A stretch of 64,000 nt of DNA, from positions 434,001 to 498,000 of the forward strand of contig NZ_BAABBV010000001.1 in assembly GCF_039538145.1 (NCBI RefSeq), in the 5' to 3' direction. Every line of letters starts with the position of its first letter. Position 1 is the first letter of the stretch. Under the pieces are notes generated by a model. It was not told where the DNA came from, searched no databases, and saw nothing but the letters and a program-made list of their open reading frames with translations. Position numbers and translations under genes: made by a program. The stretch comes from Gryllotalpicola daejeonensis (lineage in GTDB: Bacteria > Actinomycetota > Actinomycetes > Actinomycetales > Microbacteriaceae). Positions 1 through 8,042 of the stretch are shown in pieces.

Positions 1-427
1 AGTCGCGGTCTCGAATCACGCAGCCAGGCGGCTGGTCGCCGCGCCGTACCGCAGCGGCGGCCAGGCGCAGTACGTGCCGCGCAGTGTCCCCGAGCCGCTC
101 GGCGAGCGGTTCGCCGCGACGCGGGAGTGGGCGCTGCGCCGCCTCGGCGACCCGCTGACGCTCGAGGCGCTCGCGCGGCACGCGGCGGTCTCGCCGCGCA
201 CCTTCTCGCGCCGTTTCGTCGACGACACCGGCTACACGCCGATGCAGTGGGTCATGCGGGCGCGCATCGACGTGGCGCGCGAGCTGCTCGAGCGGTCAGA
301 GCAGAGCATCGAGCAGATCGCCGCCGGCGTCGGACTCGGCACTGCAGCGAACCTGCGGCTTCACTTCCAGCGCATCCTCGGCACGACGCCGAGCGAGTAC
401 CGGCGCACGTTCTCGCGCGGCGTGTAG
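1..427 (+). CDS. GlxA/FtrA-type AraC family transcriptional regulator, C-terminal part (5' end outside window)
   Basis: Open from the left edge in frame 2 and ending in TAG. The visible part is the AraC/XylS DNA-binding domain: a first helix-turn-helix around LEALARHAAVSPRTFSRRF and a second around IEQIAAGVGLGTAANLRLHF, followed by the usual LGTTPSEYRRTF ending. Just before it, the stretch NHAARRLVAAPYRSGGQAQY is typical of AraC regulators fused to a DJ-1/PfpI-like sensor domain (GlxA/FtrA family). That sensor domain would lie outside the window, so no effector can be named. A GTG 74 nt in is an internal valine, not a likely start. The next gene is a GAPDH on the same strand 135 nt downstream; a regulatory link is possible but not shown. 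Confidence 0.88.
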   Translation, partial: VAVSNHAARRLVAAPYRSGGQAQYVPRSVPEPLGERFAATREWALRRLGDPLTLEALARHAAVSPRTFSRRFVDDTGYTPMQWVMRARIDVARELLERSEQSIEQIAAGVGLGTAANLRLHFQRILGTTPSEYRRTFSRGV

Positions 428-562
428 GCGGTCGCGGCCCCTGGCGCGATCCTTGCGCAGCTTGGCGATCACGCCTATGTCACGGATGCCTGACTCGGCT
501 GACGATCGTTGGGGGCGCGCCGAGCGCGAGCCTCAGAACGATCTCACGTGGAAGGAATCTTC

Positions 563-1561
563 ATGACCCGCATCGCCATCAACGGCTTCGGACGCATCGG
601 CCGCAACGTGCTGCGCGCTCTGCTCGAGCGCGACTCCGCGCTCGAGGTCGTCGCCGTGAACGACCTCACCGAGCCGGCGACCCTCGCCCGCCTGCTGGCG
701 TTCGACTCGACGGCAGGCCGCCTCGGCCGCCCGGTGTCGGTCGACGGCGACACCCTCGTGGTCGACGGGCGCCGCATCCGCGTCACCGCCGAGCGCGAGC
801 CGGCGCAGCTGCCGTGGGCCGAGCTCGAGGTCGACCTCGTGCTCGAGTCGACCGGGCGCTTCACCTCGGCTGCGGCCGCCCGGGCGCACCTCGAGGCCGG
901 CGCGAAGCGCGTGCTCGTGAGCGCGCCCTCCGACGGGGCCGACGTCACCCTCGCCTACGGCGTCAATACCTCCGCTTACGACCCGGCGGCGCACACGATC
1001 GTGTCGAACGCGTCGTGCACGACGAACGCGCTGGCTCCCCTGGCGGCGGTGCTCGACGAGCTGGCCGGCATCGAGCACGGCTTCATGACCACCGTGCACG
1101 CCTATACGCAGGAGCAGAACCTGCAGGACGGCCCGCACCGCGACGCCTGCCGCGCCCGGGCCGCCGGCGTCAACATCGTGCCGACGACGACGGGGGCCGC
1201 AAAGGCGATCGGCCTCGTGCTGCCGCAGCTCGACGGGAAGCTGTCTGGCGACTCGATCCGTGTGCCGGTTCCCGTCGGCTCGATCGTCGAGCTCAACACT
1301 GTCGTCGCGCGCGACGTCACGCGTGACGAGGTGCTCGCCGCTTACCGCGCCGCGGCAGCCGGCCCGCTCGTCGGCATCCTCGAGTACTCGGAGGACGCGC
1401 TGGTCTCGTCGGACATCGTCGGCGTCGCGGCATCCTCGATCTTCGACTCCGCCCTCACGCGCGTCGACGGCCGCCACGTGAAGGTGGTCGCCTGGTACGA
1501 CAACGAGTGGGGCTTCTCGAACCGTGTGGTCGACACGCTGGAGCTGCTCAGCGTCTCCTGA
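563..1561 (+). CDS. gap: Type I glyceraldehyde-3-phosphate dehydrogenase
   Basis: Cytoplasmic NAD-dependent oxidation and phosphorylation of glyceraldehyde 3-phosphate in glycolysis and gluconeogenesis. The 332-residue product has the N-terminal Rossmann motif INGFGRIGRN, the catalytic SNASCTTN with the nucleophile near Cys152, HAYTQEQ with the catalytic His, PTTTGAAKAIG, and the C-terminal WYDNEWGFSNRV. The ATG at 563 follows a GGAAGGA ribosome site; an in-frame upstream start at 509 lacks one and adds residues foreign to the family. The usual DLRRARAA phosphate-site motif reads DACRARAA here, so one Arg is Cys while the Arg matching B. stearothermophilus Arg195 is kept. The gene is not beside pgk or tpiA, so it may be a second, specialised GAPDH. 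Its 3' end overlaps convergent rarA by 14 nt. Confidence 0.95.
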   Translation: MTRIAINGFGRIGRNVLRALLERDSALEVVAVNDLTEPATLARLLAFDSTAGRLGRPVSVDGDTLVVDGRRIRVTAEREPAQLPWAELEVDLVLESTGRFTSAAAARAHLEAGAKRVLVSAPSDGADVTLAYGVNTSAYDPAAHTIVSNASCTTNALAPLAAVLDELAGIEHGFMTTVHAYTQEQNLQDGPHRDACRARAAGVNIVPTTTGAAKAIGLVLPQLDGKLSGDSIRVPVPVGSIVELNTVVARDVTRDEVLAAYRAAAAGPLVGILEYSEDALVSSDIVGVAASSIFDSALTRVDGRHVKVVAWYDNEWGFSNRVVDTLELLSVS

Positions 1562-2870
1562 TGATGCGCTTCAGCTTCTCCCACCGGGAGGCGATGTCGC
1601 GCTCGTTCCCGTGGTCGGTCGGCCGGTAGTACTCGACGTTCTTCAGCGTGTCGGGCAGGTACTGCTGAGTGACCACGCCGAGCTCGTCGTCATGGGGGTA
1701 GACGTAGCCCTTGCCGTGCCCGAGCTTCTTCGCGCCCGCGTAGTGCGCGTCGCGAAGATGCTTGGGCACTCGGCCAGCTTTGCCTGCGCGCACATCGGCG
1801 AGGGCAGCGTCGAGCGCCAGGTAGCTGGCGTTCGACTTCGGCGCGGTGGCCAGGTGCACGGTCGCCTGTGCGAGGGGAATGCGCCCCTCGGGCATCCCGA
1901 TGTACTGCACGGCGTCGGCCGCGGCGACCGCGACGCCGAGCGCCGTCGGGTCGGCCATGCCGATGTCTTCTGAGGCCGAGACGATCAGCCGGCGCGCGAT
2001 GAAGCGCGGGTCCTCGCCCGCCTCGATCATGCGCGCGAGGTAGTGCAGCGCCGCGTCGGCGTCTGAGCCCCTGATCGACTTGATGAACGCGCTGATGACG
2101 TCGTAGTGCTCGTCGCCCTGGCGGTCGTAACGCAGCAGCGCCCGGTCGACGGCGCGCGAGACCTGCTCGGCGGTGATGGTCGTCTGCTGCTCTGAGTCGG
2201 CGGTGATGGATGCCGCCTCGAGCGCGGTCAGCGCGCGGCGCGCGTCGCCGGAGGAGAGCTGCACGATCGCGCTGCGGGCCTCCGGCTCGAGCTCGAAGCG
2301 GCCGCCGAGCCCGCGCGGGTCGGCGACGGCGCGGTCGATGAGCGTGCCGAGGTCGTCTTCCGTGAGCGTCTCGAGGGTGAGCAGCAGGGAGCGCGAGAGC
2401 AGGGGCGAGATGACGGAGAACGACGGATTCTCGGTCGTCGCCGCCACGAGGATGACCCATCCGTTCTCGACGCCGGGCAGCAGCGCGTCTTGCTGCGCCT
2501 TCGTGAAGCGGTGGATCTCGTCGAGGAAGAGGACCGTCGAGATGCCGTAGAGGTCGCGGTTCGACATCGCCTCTTCCATCACCTGGCGCACGTCGCGCAC
2601 GCCGGCGGTGACCGCGGAGAGCTCCACGAAGCGCCGCCCCGACGAATGCGCGATGACCTGCGCGAGCGTCGTCTTCCCGGTGCCGGGCGGACCCCAGAGA
2701 ATAACGGAGACCGAGCCGCGCTCGCCCGTCTTGTCGTTCGCGAGAGCGACGAGCGGTGAGCCGGGCGTGAGCAGGTGGCGCTGGCCGGCCACCTCGTCGA
2801 GGCTCTTTGGCCGCATGCGCACGGCGAGCGGAGTCGCGCCGCTGCGCAGACCCACCCGCGTGTCACTCAT
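1548..2870 (-). CDS. rarA: Replication-associated recombination protein A (AAA+ ATPase RarA/MgsA)
   Basis: AAA+ ATPase of the RarA/MgsA/WRNIP1 family, which acts on stalled replication forks and binds SSB-coated single-stranded DNA. The 440-residue product shows Walker A GPPGTGKTT at about residues 60-68, Walker B FLDEIHR near 115, sensor 1 in VAATTENPSFSVISPLLSRS, an SSGDARRALTALE sensor 2 region, and the C-terminal tetramerisation domain with GSDADAALHYLARM and the late motif YPHDDELGVVTQQYLPD. Length matches the family. It starts at ATG 2870 with no clear Shine-Dalgarno; a TAGGCT -10 box ends 6 nt upstream, so the transcript is probably leaderless. RuvB in this window is a separate AAA+ protein of a different subfamily. 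Confidence 0.96.
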   Translation of the reverse strand: MSDTRVGLRSGATPLAVRMRPKSLDEVAGQRHLLTPGSPLVALANDKTGERGSVSVILWGPPGTGKTTLAQVIAHSSGRRFVELSAVTAGVRDVRQVMEEAMSNRDLYGISTVLFLDEIHRFTKAQQDALLPGVENGWVILVAATTENPSFSVISPLLSRSLLLTLETLTEDDLGTLIDRAVADPRGLGGRFELEPEARSAIVQLSSGDARRALTALEAASITADSEQQTTITAEQVSRAVDRALLRYDRQGDEHYDVISAFIKSIRGSDADAALHYLARMIEAGEDPRFIARRLIVSASEDIGMADPTALGVAVAAADAVQYIGMPEGRIPLAQATVHLATAPKSNASYLALDAALADVRAGKAGRVPKHLRDAHYAGAKKLGHGKGYVYPHDDELGVVTQQYLPDTLKNVEYYRPTDHGNERDIASRWEKLKRIIRRR

Positions 2871-2876
2871 AGAACA

Positions 2877-2882
2877 AGCCTA
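2877..2882 (-). promoter_or_regulatory. -10 box of a leaderless rarA promoter
   Basis: On the minus strand TAGGCT is followed by 6 nt and then the ATG of rarA, so transcription would start at or beside the start codon. There is no ribosome site upstream. TANNNT placed 6-7 nt before a start codon is the common arrangement of leaderless actinobacterial genes. Confidence 0.55.
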
Positions 2883-2964
2883 CGAGACTCCGCCGACATT
2901 GCGGTGAGGCGAGCTGCAGGCATCCGCTCTCTTCATCGATTTCGATCGACATAAGCGCACCCGA

Positions 2965-2970
2965 TAAAGT
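2965..2970 (+). promoter_or_regulatory. -10 box of a leaderless promoter for the cyclophilin gene
   Basis: TAAAGT followed by 6 nt and then the GTG start at 2977, with no Shine-Dalgarno sequence. It lies in the same short intergenic region as the divergent rarA -10 box. Confidence 0.5.
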
Positions 2971-2976
2971 GCGCGG

Positions 2977-3831
2977 GTGGCCCCCTCGAAGAACGACCGC
3001 GAAGCACGTATCGCGCGTGAGCGCCTGCGCTCCTACCAAGCCAGGCAGGCCGTGCACGAGACCGGCAAGAAGCGCCGGCGCCGCGACAACCTGATCGCGG
3101 GAATCGCGATCGTCGTCGTCGCCGCAGCCGCCGTCGGCGCCCAGCTCGCCTACTTCGGCGTCGGGCCCGGCAAGCCGGCGGCGAAGCCGAAGTCGACCGC
3201 CACTGCGACGCCGACGCCGTCACCGACCGCGACGGGCGCGAACCAGGGGGACGTGCCCGACAAGTCGCTGGCCGCTGGCCGCGATTGGACGGGAACGCTG
3301 ACGCTCAACAAGAGCATTCCGCTCGGCGTGACGATCGACGGCAAGGCGGCGCCGCAGGGTGCGTCGGCCGTGATCAGCCTCGTCCAGAAGGGCTTCTACA
3401 CCGGCACCGTGTGCCACCGCCTCACCACCGGCGACACCTTCAAGGTGCTGCAGTGCGGCGGCGCGAAGACCGTGGCAGACGGCCCCACGGGTGGCCCCGG
3501 CTTCAGCTTCGGGCCGATCGAGAACGCGCCCGCGGTGGCGTCGGGCTCTAAGACCAGCGACAACCCGTACGGATCATCGCTCTACGCGAAGGGCGACATA
3601 GCGCTCGCGCGACAGGGAGACAACGCCTACAGCAACGGGAGCCAGTTCTTCATCGTGTACGGCGACACGACGATCCCGAACGACTCCGCGGGCGGCTACA
3701 CCGTCGTCGGCAAGGTCACGAGCGGCCTCGACAAGCTCGTCTCTTCCGTGGCGTCGAAGGGAACCTCGGACGGCTCGGACGACGGCACGCCGAAGGTCGC
3801 CACGACCATCACCGGCTTCACGCTCAAGTAG
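2977..3831 (+). CDS. Membrane-anchored peptidyl-prolyl cis-trans isomerase (cyclophilin type)
   Basis: A 284-residue protein with a basic cytoplasmic N-terminus (about residues 1-38), one membrane segment (IAGIAIVVVAAAAVGAQLAY, about 41-60), a Pro/Thr/Ala-rich linker (about 65-90), and a cyclophilin domain to the end. Recognisable cyclophilin elements are YTGTVCHRLTTGDTFKVLQC (the active-site Arg region), NGSQFFIVYGDT and the closing VVGKVTSGLD. It should catalyse prolyl isomerisation outside the cytoplasmic membrane and probably helps folding of exported proteins. The GTG start is supported by a -10 box 6 nt upstream. This membrane-anchored cyclophilin beside a DUF349 gene is a familiar actinobacterial arrangement. 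Confidence 0.92.
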   Translation: MAPSKNDREARIARERLRSYQARQAVHETGKKRRRRDNLIAGIAIVVVAAAAVGAQLAYFGVGPGKPAAKPKSTATATPTPSPTATGANQGDVPDKSLAAGRDWTGTLTLNKSIPLGVTIDGKAAPQGASAVISLVQKGFYTGTVCHRLTTGDTFKVLQCGGAKTVADGPTGGPGFSFGPIENAPAVASGSKTSDNPYGSSLYAKGDIALARQGDNAYSNGSQFFIVYGDTTIPNDSAGGYTVVGKVTSGLDKLVSSVASKGTSDGSDDGTPKVATTITGFTLK

Positions 3832-3858
3832 ATCGGCACGCCTCGCGCGGGGTTGCAA

Positions 3859-3864
3859 TAGGCT
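3859..3864 (+). promoter_or_regulatory. Candidate -10 box for the DUF349 gene
   Basis: TAGGCT about 60 nt before the TTG start at 3925, implying a leader of roughly 50 nt that carries the GGTGGAG ribosome site. No convincing -35 element was recognised, so this is tentative. Confidence 0.3.
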
Positions 3865-3924
3865 GACCAGCGAGTGTCAGCATCGACCTTCCCCTGGGTC
3901 GACCCGTGAGCAAGGTGGAGCATC

Positions 3925-5154
3925 TTGTCCGATTCCGAACAGCAGCCCTGGGGCCGTGTGGCCGAGGACGGCACCGTCTACGTGCGCGAAGGCGACGGTG
4001 AGCGCGCCGTCGGCGAGTTCCCCGGCGCAACGCCCGAAGAGGCGCTGGCCTACTACGAGCGGAAGTTCGCCGATCTCGCCGGCCAGGTGTCGATCCTCGA
4101 GCAGCGTGCGCGGCGTGGCGCACCCGCGGCAGACATCGCGAAGTCCGTCGCCTCGCTGAAGTCGAGCATCGTCGGCGCCAGTGCGGTCGGCGATCTGGCT
4201 TCGCTTGCGGCGCGGCTCGACAAACTCGGCGGCGCCGTCGACGAGCTCACCGAGCAGCAGACCGCCGAGGCCAAGGCGGCCCTGGCAGAGGCGCTGACCG
4301 TGCGCGAGCAGATCGTGGTCGAGGTCGAGGCGCTGGCCGCCGAGGACCCCGCGAAGACCCAGTGGAAGCGCACGAGCGCCCAGCTCGACGAGCTGTTCGC
4401 CCGCTGGCAGCAGCACCAGAAGGAGGGCCCGCGCCTTCCGAAGAACGAGGCCAATGAGCTCTGGAAGCGATTCCGTGCCGCGCGCTCGGTGATCGAGCGC
4501 AACCGCAAGGCGTTCTTCGCCGAGCTCGACGCCCAGCACCGCGACGCACGTGCCGTGAAGACGGCGCTGATCGAGCGGGCAGAGGCGCTCGTGCCGCGCG
4601 GCACAGAGGGAATCCCCCAGTACCGCGAGCTGCTCGACGAATGGAAGCGCGCCGGCCGCGCCGGCCGCCGCGACGACGACGCGCTGTGGGCGCGCTTCAA
4701 GGCCGCGGGCGACGCGATCTACGCCGCCAAGGCGCAGGAGGTCGCCGTCGAGAACGAGGAGTACTCGGCGAATCTCGAGGCGAAGCTCGCGCTGCTGGAC
4801 GAGGCGGAGCCGCTGCTCACCGAGACCGACCGCGATGTCGCGAAGTCGAAGCTGATCGACATCCAGCGCCGGTGGGACGAGATCGGCCGGGTCCCCCGCG
4901 ACCAGGTGCGCGCGATCGAAGACCGCCTACGCCGCGTGGAGGCTGCGGTGCGCAAGCTCGACGAAGAGCACTGGCGTGCCAACAATCCCGAGAAGCAGGC
5001 GCGCAGCGCCGGCCTCGCCGCCCAGCTCAGCGAGGCCATCGAGCGCCTCGAGGCCGAGCTCGCCGAGGCGCAGGCCTCCGGAGATCCCAAAGCGATCGCC
5101 GACGCGCAGGAAGCCATCGACGCACGCAAGGCGTGGCTCAACGCCCTGCGCTGA
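3925..5154 (+). CDS. DUF349 domain-containing coiled protein
   Basis: A 409-residue, highly charged and mostly helical protein with repeated DUF349 units. Each has a W-x(2-3)-G/A, RFRAA-type signature: WKRFRAARSVIERNRKAFF around residue 180, LWARFKAAGDAIYAAK around 255, and RRWDEIGRVPRD around 315. The N-terminus reads WGRVAEDGTVYVREGDGER, typical of actinobacterial members. The molecular role of DUF349 proteins is not established; long coiled-coil-like helices suggest a scaffolding or nucleic-acid-associated role, but that is inference. The TTG start is chosen because GGTGGAG precedes it at suitable distance and the upstream frame gives no family-like sequence. A strong hairpin follows the stop codon. 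Confidence 0.88.
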   Translation: MSDSEQQPWGRVAEDGTVYVREGDGERAVGEFPGATPEEALAYYERKFADLAGQVSILEQRARRGAPAADIAKSVASLKSSIVGASAVGDLASLAARLDKLGGAVDELTEQQTAEAKAALAEALTVREQIVVEVEALAAEDPAKTQWKRTSAQLDELFARWQQHQKEGPRLPKNEANELWKRFRAARSVIERNRKAFFAELDAQHRDARAVKTALIERAEALVPRGTEGIPQYRELLDEWKRAGRAGRRDDDALWARFKAAGDAIYAAKAQEVAVENEEYSANLEAKLALLDEAEPLLTETDRDVAKSKLIDIQRRWDEIGRVPRDQVRAIEDRLRRVEAAVRKLDEEHWRANNPEKQARSAGLAAQLSEAIERLEAELAEAQASGDPKAIADAQEAIDARKAWLNALR

Positions 5155-5170
5155 GGCGGTTGTCCACAGG

Positions 5171-5196
5171 AAGGCCCGGGTCCGCCCGGGCCTTCC
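5171..5196 (+). terminator. Hairpin terminator after the DUF349 gene
   Basis: Perfect 11-bp inverted repeat GAAGGCCCGGG / CCCGGGCCTTC around the 4-nt loop TCCG, 16 nt past the stop codon. There is no long T tract, so it may be a GC-rich, weak-tail terminator. Confidence 0.65.
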
Positions 5197-5219
5197 GCGT
5201 TCCTGCGACACTCGCTGTC

Positions 5220-5795
5220 ATGCGCTACTCCCCCGTGCTGACCAGGCTCGACTTCCCGGTGGCCGAATTGTCGGCGCTGCGGCTCGACGGCGAAGCGTTC
5301 GCGATCGACGAGGCGGTCATCGCCGTTGACGAGCCCGAGCTCTCCGTGAACCGGGCGGCCGCACTCGCCGGCCTGTTCACGCCGCGGATGGTCGCCGAGC
5401 TCGACACGGCGTTATGGGTGTACGGATGCCTGAGCCGGCCGCCCGTCGTCCACACCGGTGCGGTGCGCCGAGACGTCCGTGGTCGTCTTCTGTCCACGAT
5501 GCGTGTGAGCGTGCGTGAGACGGTGGTTCCCGATGAAGAGATCGTGCTGCTCGCAGGCATCCGCATCACCTCCAAGCCGCGCACCGCGGTCGACGTCGCC
5601 CTGCTCGACGAGGTGCCGCCCGCCCGGGAAGAGGCGGTGCGCGAGCTGCTGGCGGCGCCCGTGGTCGCGGCCGAAGCGGTGACGATCGCGCTGCAGCTCG
5701 GGCACACCCGTGGAAAGCTGCGCGCGGTCAGCCGTCTGCGCGAATGGAGTGCGCAGTCAGCCGATCATCCCGCGCTCACGCGGTACACGTCATAG
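5220..5795 (+). CDS. AbiEi-antitoxin-like hypothetical protein (orphan)
   Basis: A 191-residue cytoplasmic protein starting at ATG 5220. I do not recognise a precise family, but the build resembles actinobacterial proteins related to the C-terminal part of AbiEi-type antitoxins: a middle region with LDTALWVYGCLSRPP, then a beta-rich part ending in ITSKPRTAVDVALLDE and a helical tail. The TxxRTAxDxA pattern is the main basis for the comparison. No nucleotidyltransferase toxin (AbiEii) is adjacent, so a toxin-antitoxin role is not supported by context. Its last 31 nt overlap the end of convergent rel. Homologues in related genomes are, from memory, often annotated inconsistently. Confidence 0.6.
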   Translation: MRYSPVLTRLDFPVAELSALRLDGEAFAIDEAVIAVDEPELSVNRAAALAGLFTPRMVAELDTALWVYGCLSRPPVVHTGAVRRDVRGRLLSTMRVSVRETVVPDEEIVLLAGIRITSKPRTAVDVALLDEVPPAREEAVRELLAAPVVAAEAVTIALQLGHTRGKLRAVSRLREWSAQSADHPALTRYTS

Positions 5796-8017
5796 ACCGC
5801 GTCGATGCGTCGCACCGCGTTCAGCACACGGTCGAGGTGCGTGGTGTCACCCATCTCGAATACGTAGCGCGACAGCGCCAGGCGGTTCTGCGAGGTGTTC
5901 ACGGACGCCGACAGGATGTTGACGTGATGCTCGGAGAGCACGCGGGTGATGTCGGACAGCAGGCCTGAGCGGTCGAGCGCCTCGACCTGGATCTGCACCA
6001 GGAAGACGCCCTTGTTCTCTTCGGCCCACTCGACCTCGATCATCCGCTCGGGCTGGTCCATCAGGCTCTTCACGTTCTGACAGCTCGCCTGGTGCACCGA
6101 GACGCCCGCGCCGCGGGTGATGAATCCCACGATCTCGTCGCCGGGAACCGGCGTGCAGCACTTCGCGAGCTTCACCAGGATGTCGGGCGCGCCGCGCACG
6201 AGCACGCCGGAGTCGCTCGAGCTGCGCGGGCGACGGCCGCGCACGGCCTGCGTCACCTCGGTGCCCGAGCTCTCGGGCTCGGTCTGCAGGCCGGCGACGA
6301 GCTTCTCGAGCACCGACTGGGTGGAGACATGGCCCTCGCCGACGGCCGCGAAGAGCGCCTCGACGCCCTCGAGGTGCAACGTGTGCGCGACCTCGGCCAG
6401 CGACTCGGGGCTCATCAGCCGGGTGAGCGGCATGTTCTGCTTGCGCATCGCGCGGGCGATCGCGTCTTTGCCCTGCTCGATCGCCTCGTCGCGGCGCTCT
6501 TTGGTGAACCACTGGCGGATCTTGCTGCGGGCCCTGGGGCTCTTGACGAAGTTGAGCCAGTCCTGGCTGGGGCCCGCGTCGGGGTTCTTCGAGGTGAAGA
6601 CCTCGACGACGTCGCCCGTCGACAGACCCGAGTCGAGAGGAACGAGCCGCCCGTTGACCTTGGCGCCCATCGTGCGGTGGCCGACCTCGGTGTGCACCGC
6701 ATAGGCGAAGTCGACCGGCGTCGCTCCCTGCGGAAGGCCGATGACCTTGCCCTTCGGCGTGAAGACGTAGACCTCTTTCGCGCCGATCTCGTAGCGCAGC
6801 GAGTCGAGGAACTCGCTCGGATCCTCGGTCTCCGCCTGCCAGTCGGTGATGTGCGCGAGCCAGGTCAGGTCGGCATCCGCACTGGTCTTGTCGTCCTTGC
6901 CGCCCGCTGCGCGCTCTTTGTACTTGAAGTGCGCCGCGACGCCGTACTCGGCGCGCTGGTGCATCTCCTCCGTGCGGATCTGGATCTCGACGGCGCGGCC
7001 GCCCGGCCCGATCACCGTCGTGTGCAGCGACTGGTAGAGGTTGTACTTCGGGGTCGCGATGTAGTCCTTGAAGCGGCCGGGCATCGGCGTCCACCTGGCA
7101 TGGATCTGCCCCAGCACGGCGTAGCAGTCGCGCACCGTGTTGACGAGCACGCGGATGCCGACGAGGTCGTAGATCTCATCGAACTCGCGCCCGCGCACGA
7201 CCATCTTCTGGTAGATCGAGTAGTACTGCTTCGGCCGCCCGACGACCTTGCCGCGGATGCGCGCCGACCGCAGGTCGTCGTCGATCGCGTCGATGACCTG
7301 CTGAACGACCCGCTCGCGCTCGGGCGAGCGCTGCTTCACGAGGTTCTCGATCTCGACGTAGAGCTTCGGCTGCAGCACCGCGAAGCTCAGGTCCTCGAGC
7401 TCGGACTTGATGGTCTGGATTCCGAGCCGGTGCGCGAGCGGCGCGTAGATCTCGAGGGTCTCCTTCGCCTTCCGCTCGGCGCTGGCCGAGGGCATGAAGC
7501 CCCAGGTGCGCGCGTTGTGCAGGCGGTCGGCCAGTTTGATGACGAGCACGCGGATGTCCTTCGACATCGCAATGATCATCTTGCGCACGGTCTCGGCCTG
7601 CGCGCTGTCGCCGTACTTGACCTTGTCGAGCTTCGTGACGCCGTCGACCAGCATCGCGATCTCTGTGCCGAAGTCGGCGGTCAGCTGGTCGAGGGCGTAG
7701 TCGGTGTCTTCGACCGTGTCGTGCAGCAGCGCCGCGGCAATCGTCTTCGACCCGATGCCCAAATCGGCGAGGATCTGGGCGACGGCGAGCGGATGCGTGA
7801 TGTAGGGCTCGCCGCTGCGGCGGGTCTGCCCCGCGTGGGCCCGCTCGGCCGTGGCATACGCCCGCTCGATCAGCGCGATGTCCGCGCGCGGGTGGTGCTG
7901 GCGCACCGTGCGCAGCAGCGTGTCGAGCGCGCCGTTCTGCACAGACCGCGAGAACAGGCGGGGCACCAGACGGCGCAGTGAGGCGGTCTGATTGTTGCTC
8001 GTCGTCGTATCGACCAT
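5765..8017 (-). CDS. rel: Bifunctional (p)ppGpp synthetase/hydrolase (Rel/Spo family)
   Basis: Makes and degrades the alarmones ppGpp and pppGpp in the stringent response. The 750-residue product has the full long-RSH architecture: an HD hydrolase domain (about 55-205) with ALLHDTVEDT and KLADRLHNARTW, a synthetase domain (about 250-370) with GRPKQYYSIYQKM and DLVGIRVLV and NLYQSLHT, a TGS domain (about 405-465) with VFTPKGKVIGLPQGATPVDF, a helical and zinc-finger-like region with KCCTPVPGD, and a C-terminal ACT domain (about 675-750). Both catalytic motif sets look intact, so it should be bifunctional. It is last in the yajC-secD-secF-rel order and starts 26 nt after secF ends. Confidence 0.98.
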   Translation of the reverse strand: MVDTTTSNNQTASLRRLVPRLFSRSVQNGALDTLLRTVRQHHPRADIALIERAYATAERAHAGQTRRSGEPYITHPLAVAQILADLGIGSKTIAAALLHDTVEDTDYALDQLTADFGTEIAMLVDGVTKLDKVKYGDSAQAETVRKMIIAMSKDIRVLVIKLADRLHNARTWGFMPSASAERKAKETLEIYAPLAHRLGIQTIKSELEDLSFAVLQPKLYVEIENLVKQRSPERERVVQQVIDAIDDDLRSARIRGKVVGRPKQYYSIYQKMVVRGREFDEIYDLVGIRVLVNTVRDCYAVLGQIHARWTPMPGRFKDYIATPKYNLYQSLHTTVIGPGGRAVEIQIRTEEMHQRAEYGVAAHFKYKERAAGGKDDKTSADADLTWLAHITDWQAETEDPSEFLDSLRYEIGAKEVYVFTPKGKVIGLPQGATPVDFAYAVHTEVGHRTMGAKVNGRLVPLDSGLSTGDVVEVFTSKNPDAGPSQDWLNFVKSPRARSKIRQWFTKERRDEAIEQGKDAIARAMRKQNMPLTRLMSPESLAEVAHTLHLEGVEALFAAVGEGHVSTQSVLEKLVAGLQTEPESSGTEVTQAVRGRRPRSSSDSGVLVRGAPDILVKLAKCCTPVPGDEIVGFITRGAGVSVHQASCQNVKSLMDQPERMIEVEWAEENKGVFLVQIQVEALDRSGLLSDITRVLSEHHVNILSASVNTSQNRLALSRYVFEMGDTTHLDRVLNAVRRIDAVYDVYRVSAG

Positions 8018-8042
8018 CAGCGCCGCCTCCTTCCCACCATTA

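Noticed and set aside
5220..5795. Complete AbiE toxin-antitoxin system
   Set aside because: There is no nucleotidyltransferase toxin gene next to it; the neighbours are housekeeping genes.
6092..7981. Long plus-strand open frame opposite rel
   Set aside because: High-GC shadow frame: Arg/Asp/Val-rich without domains, while the opposite strand holds a complete RSH protein.
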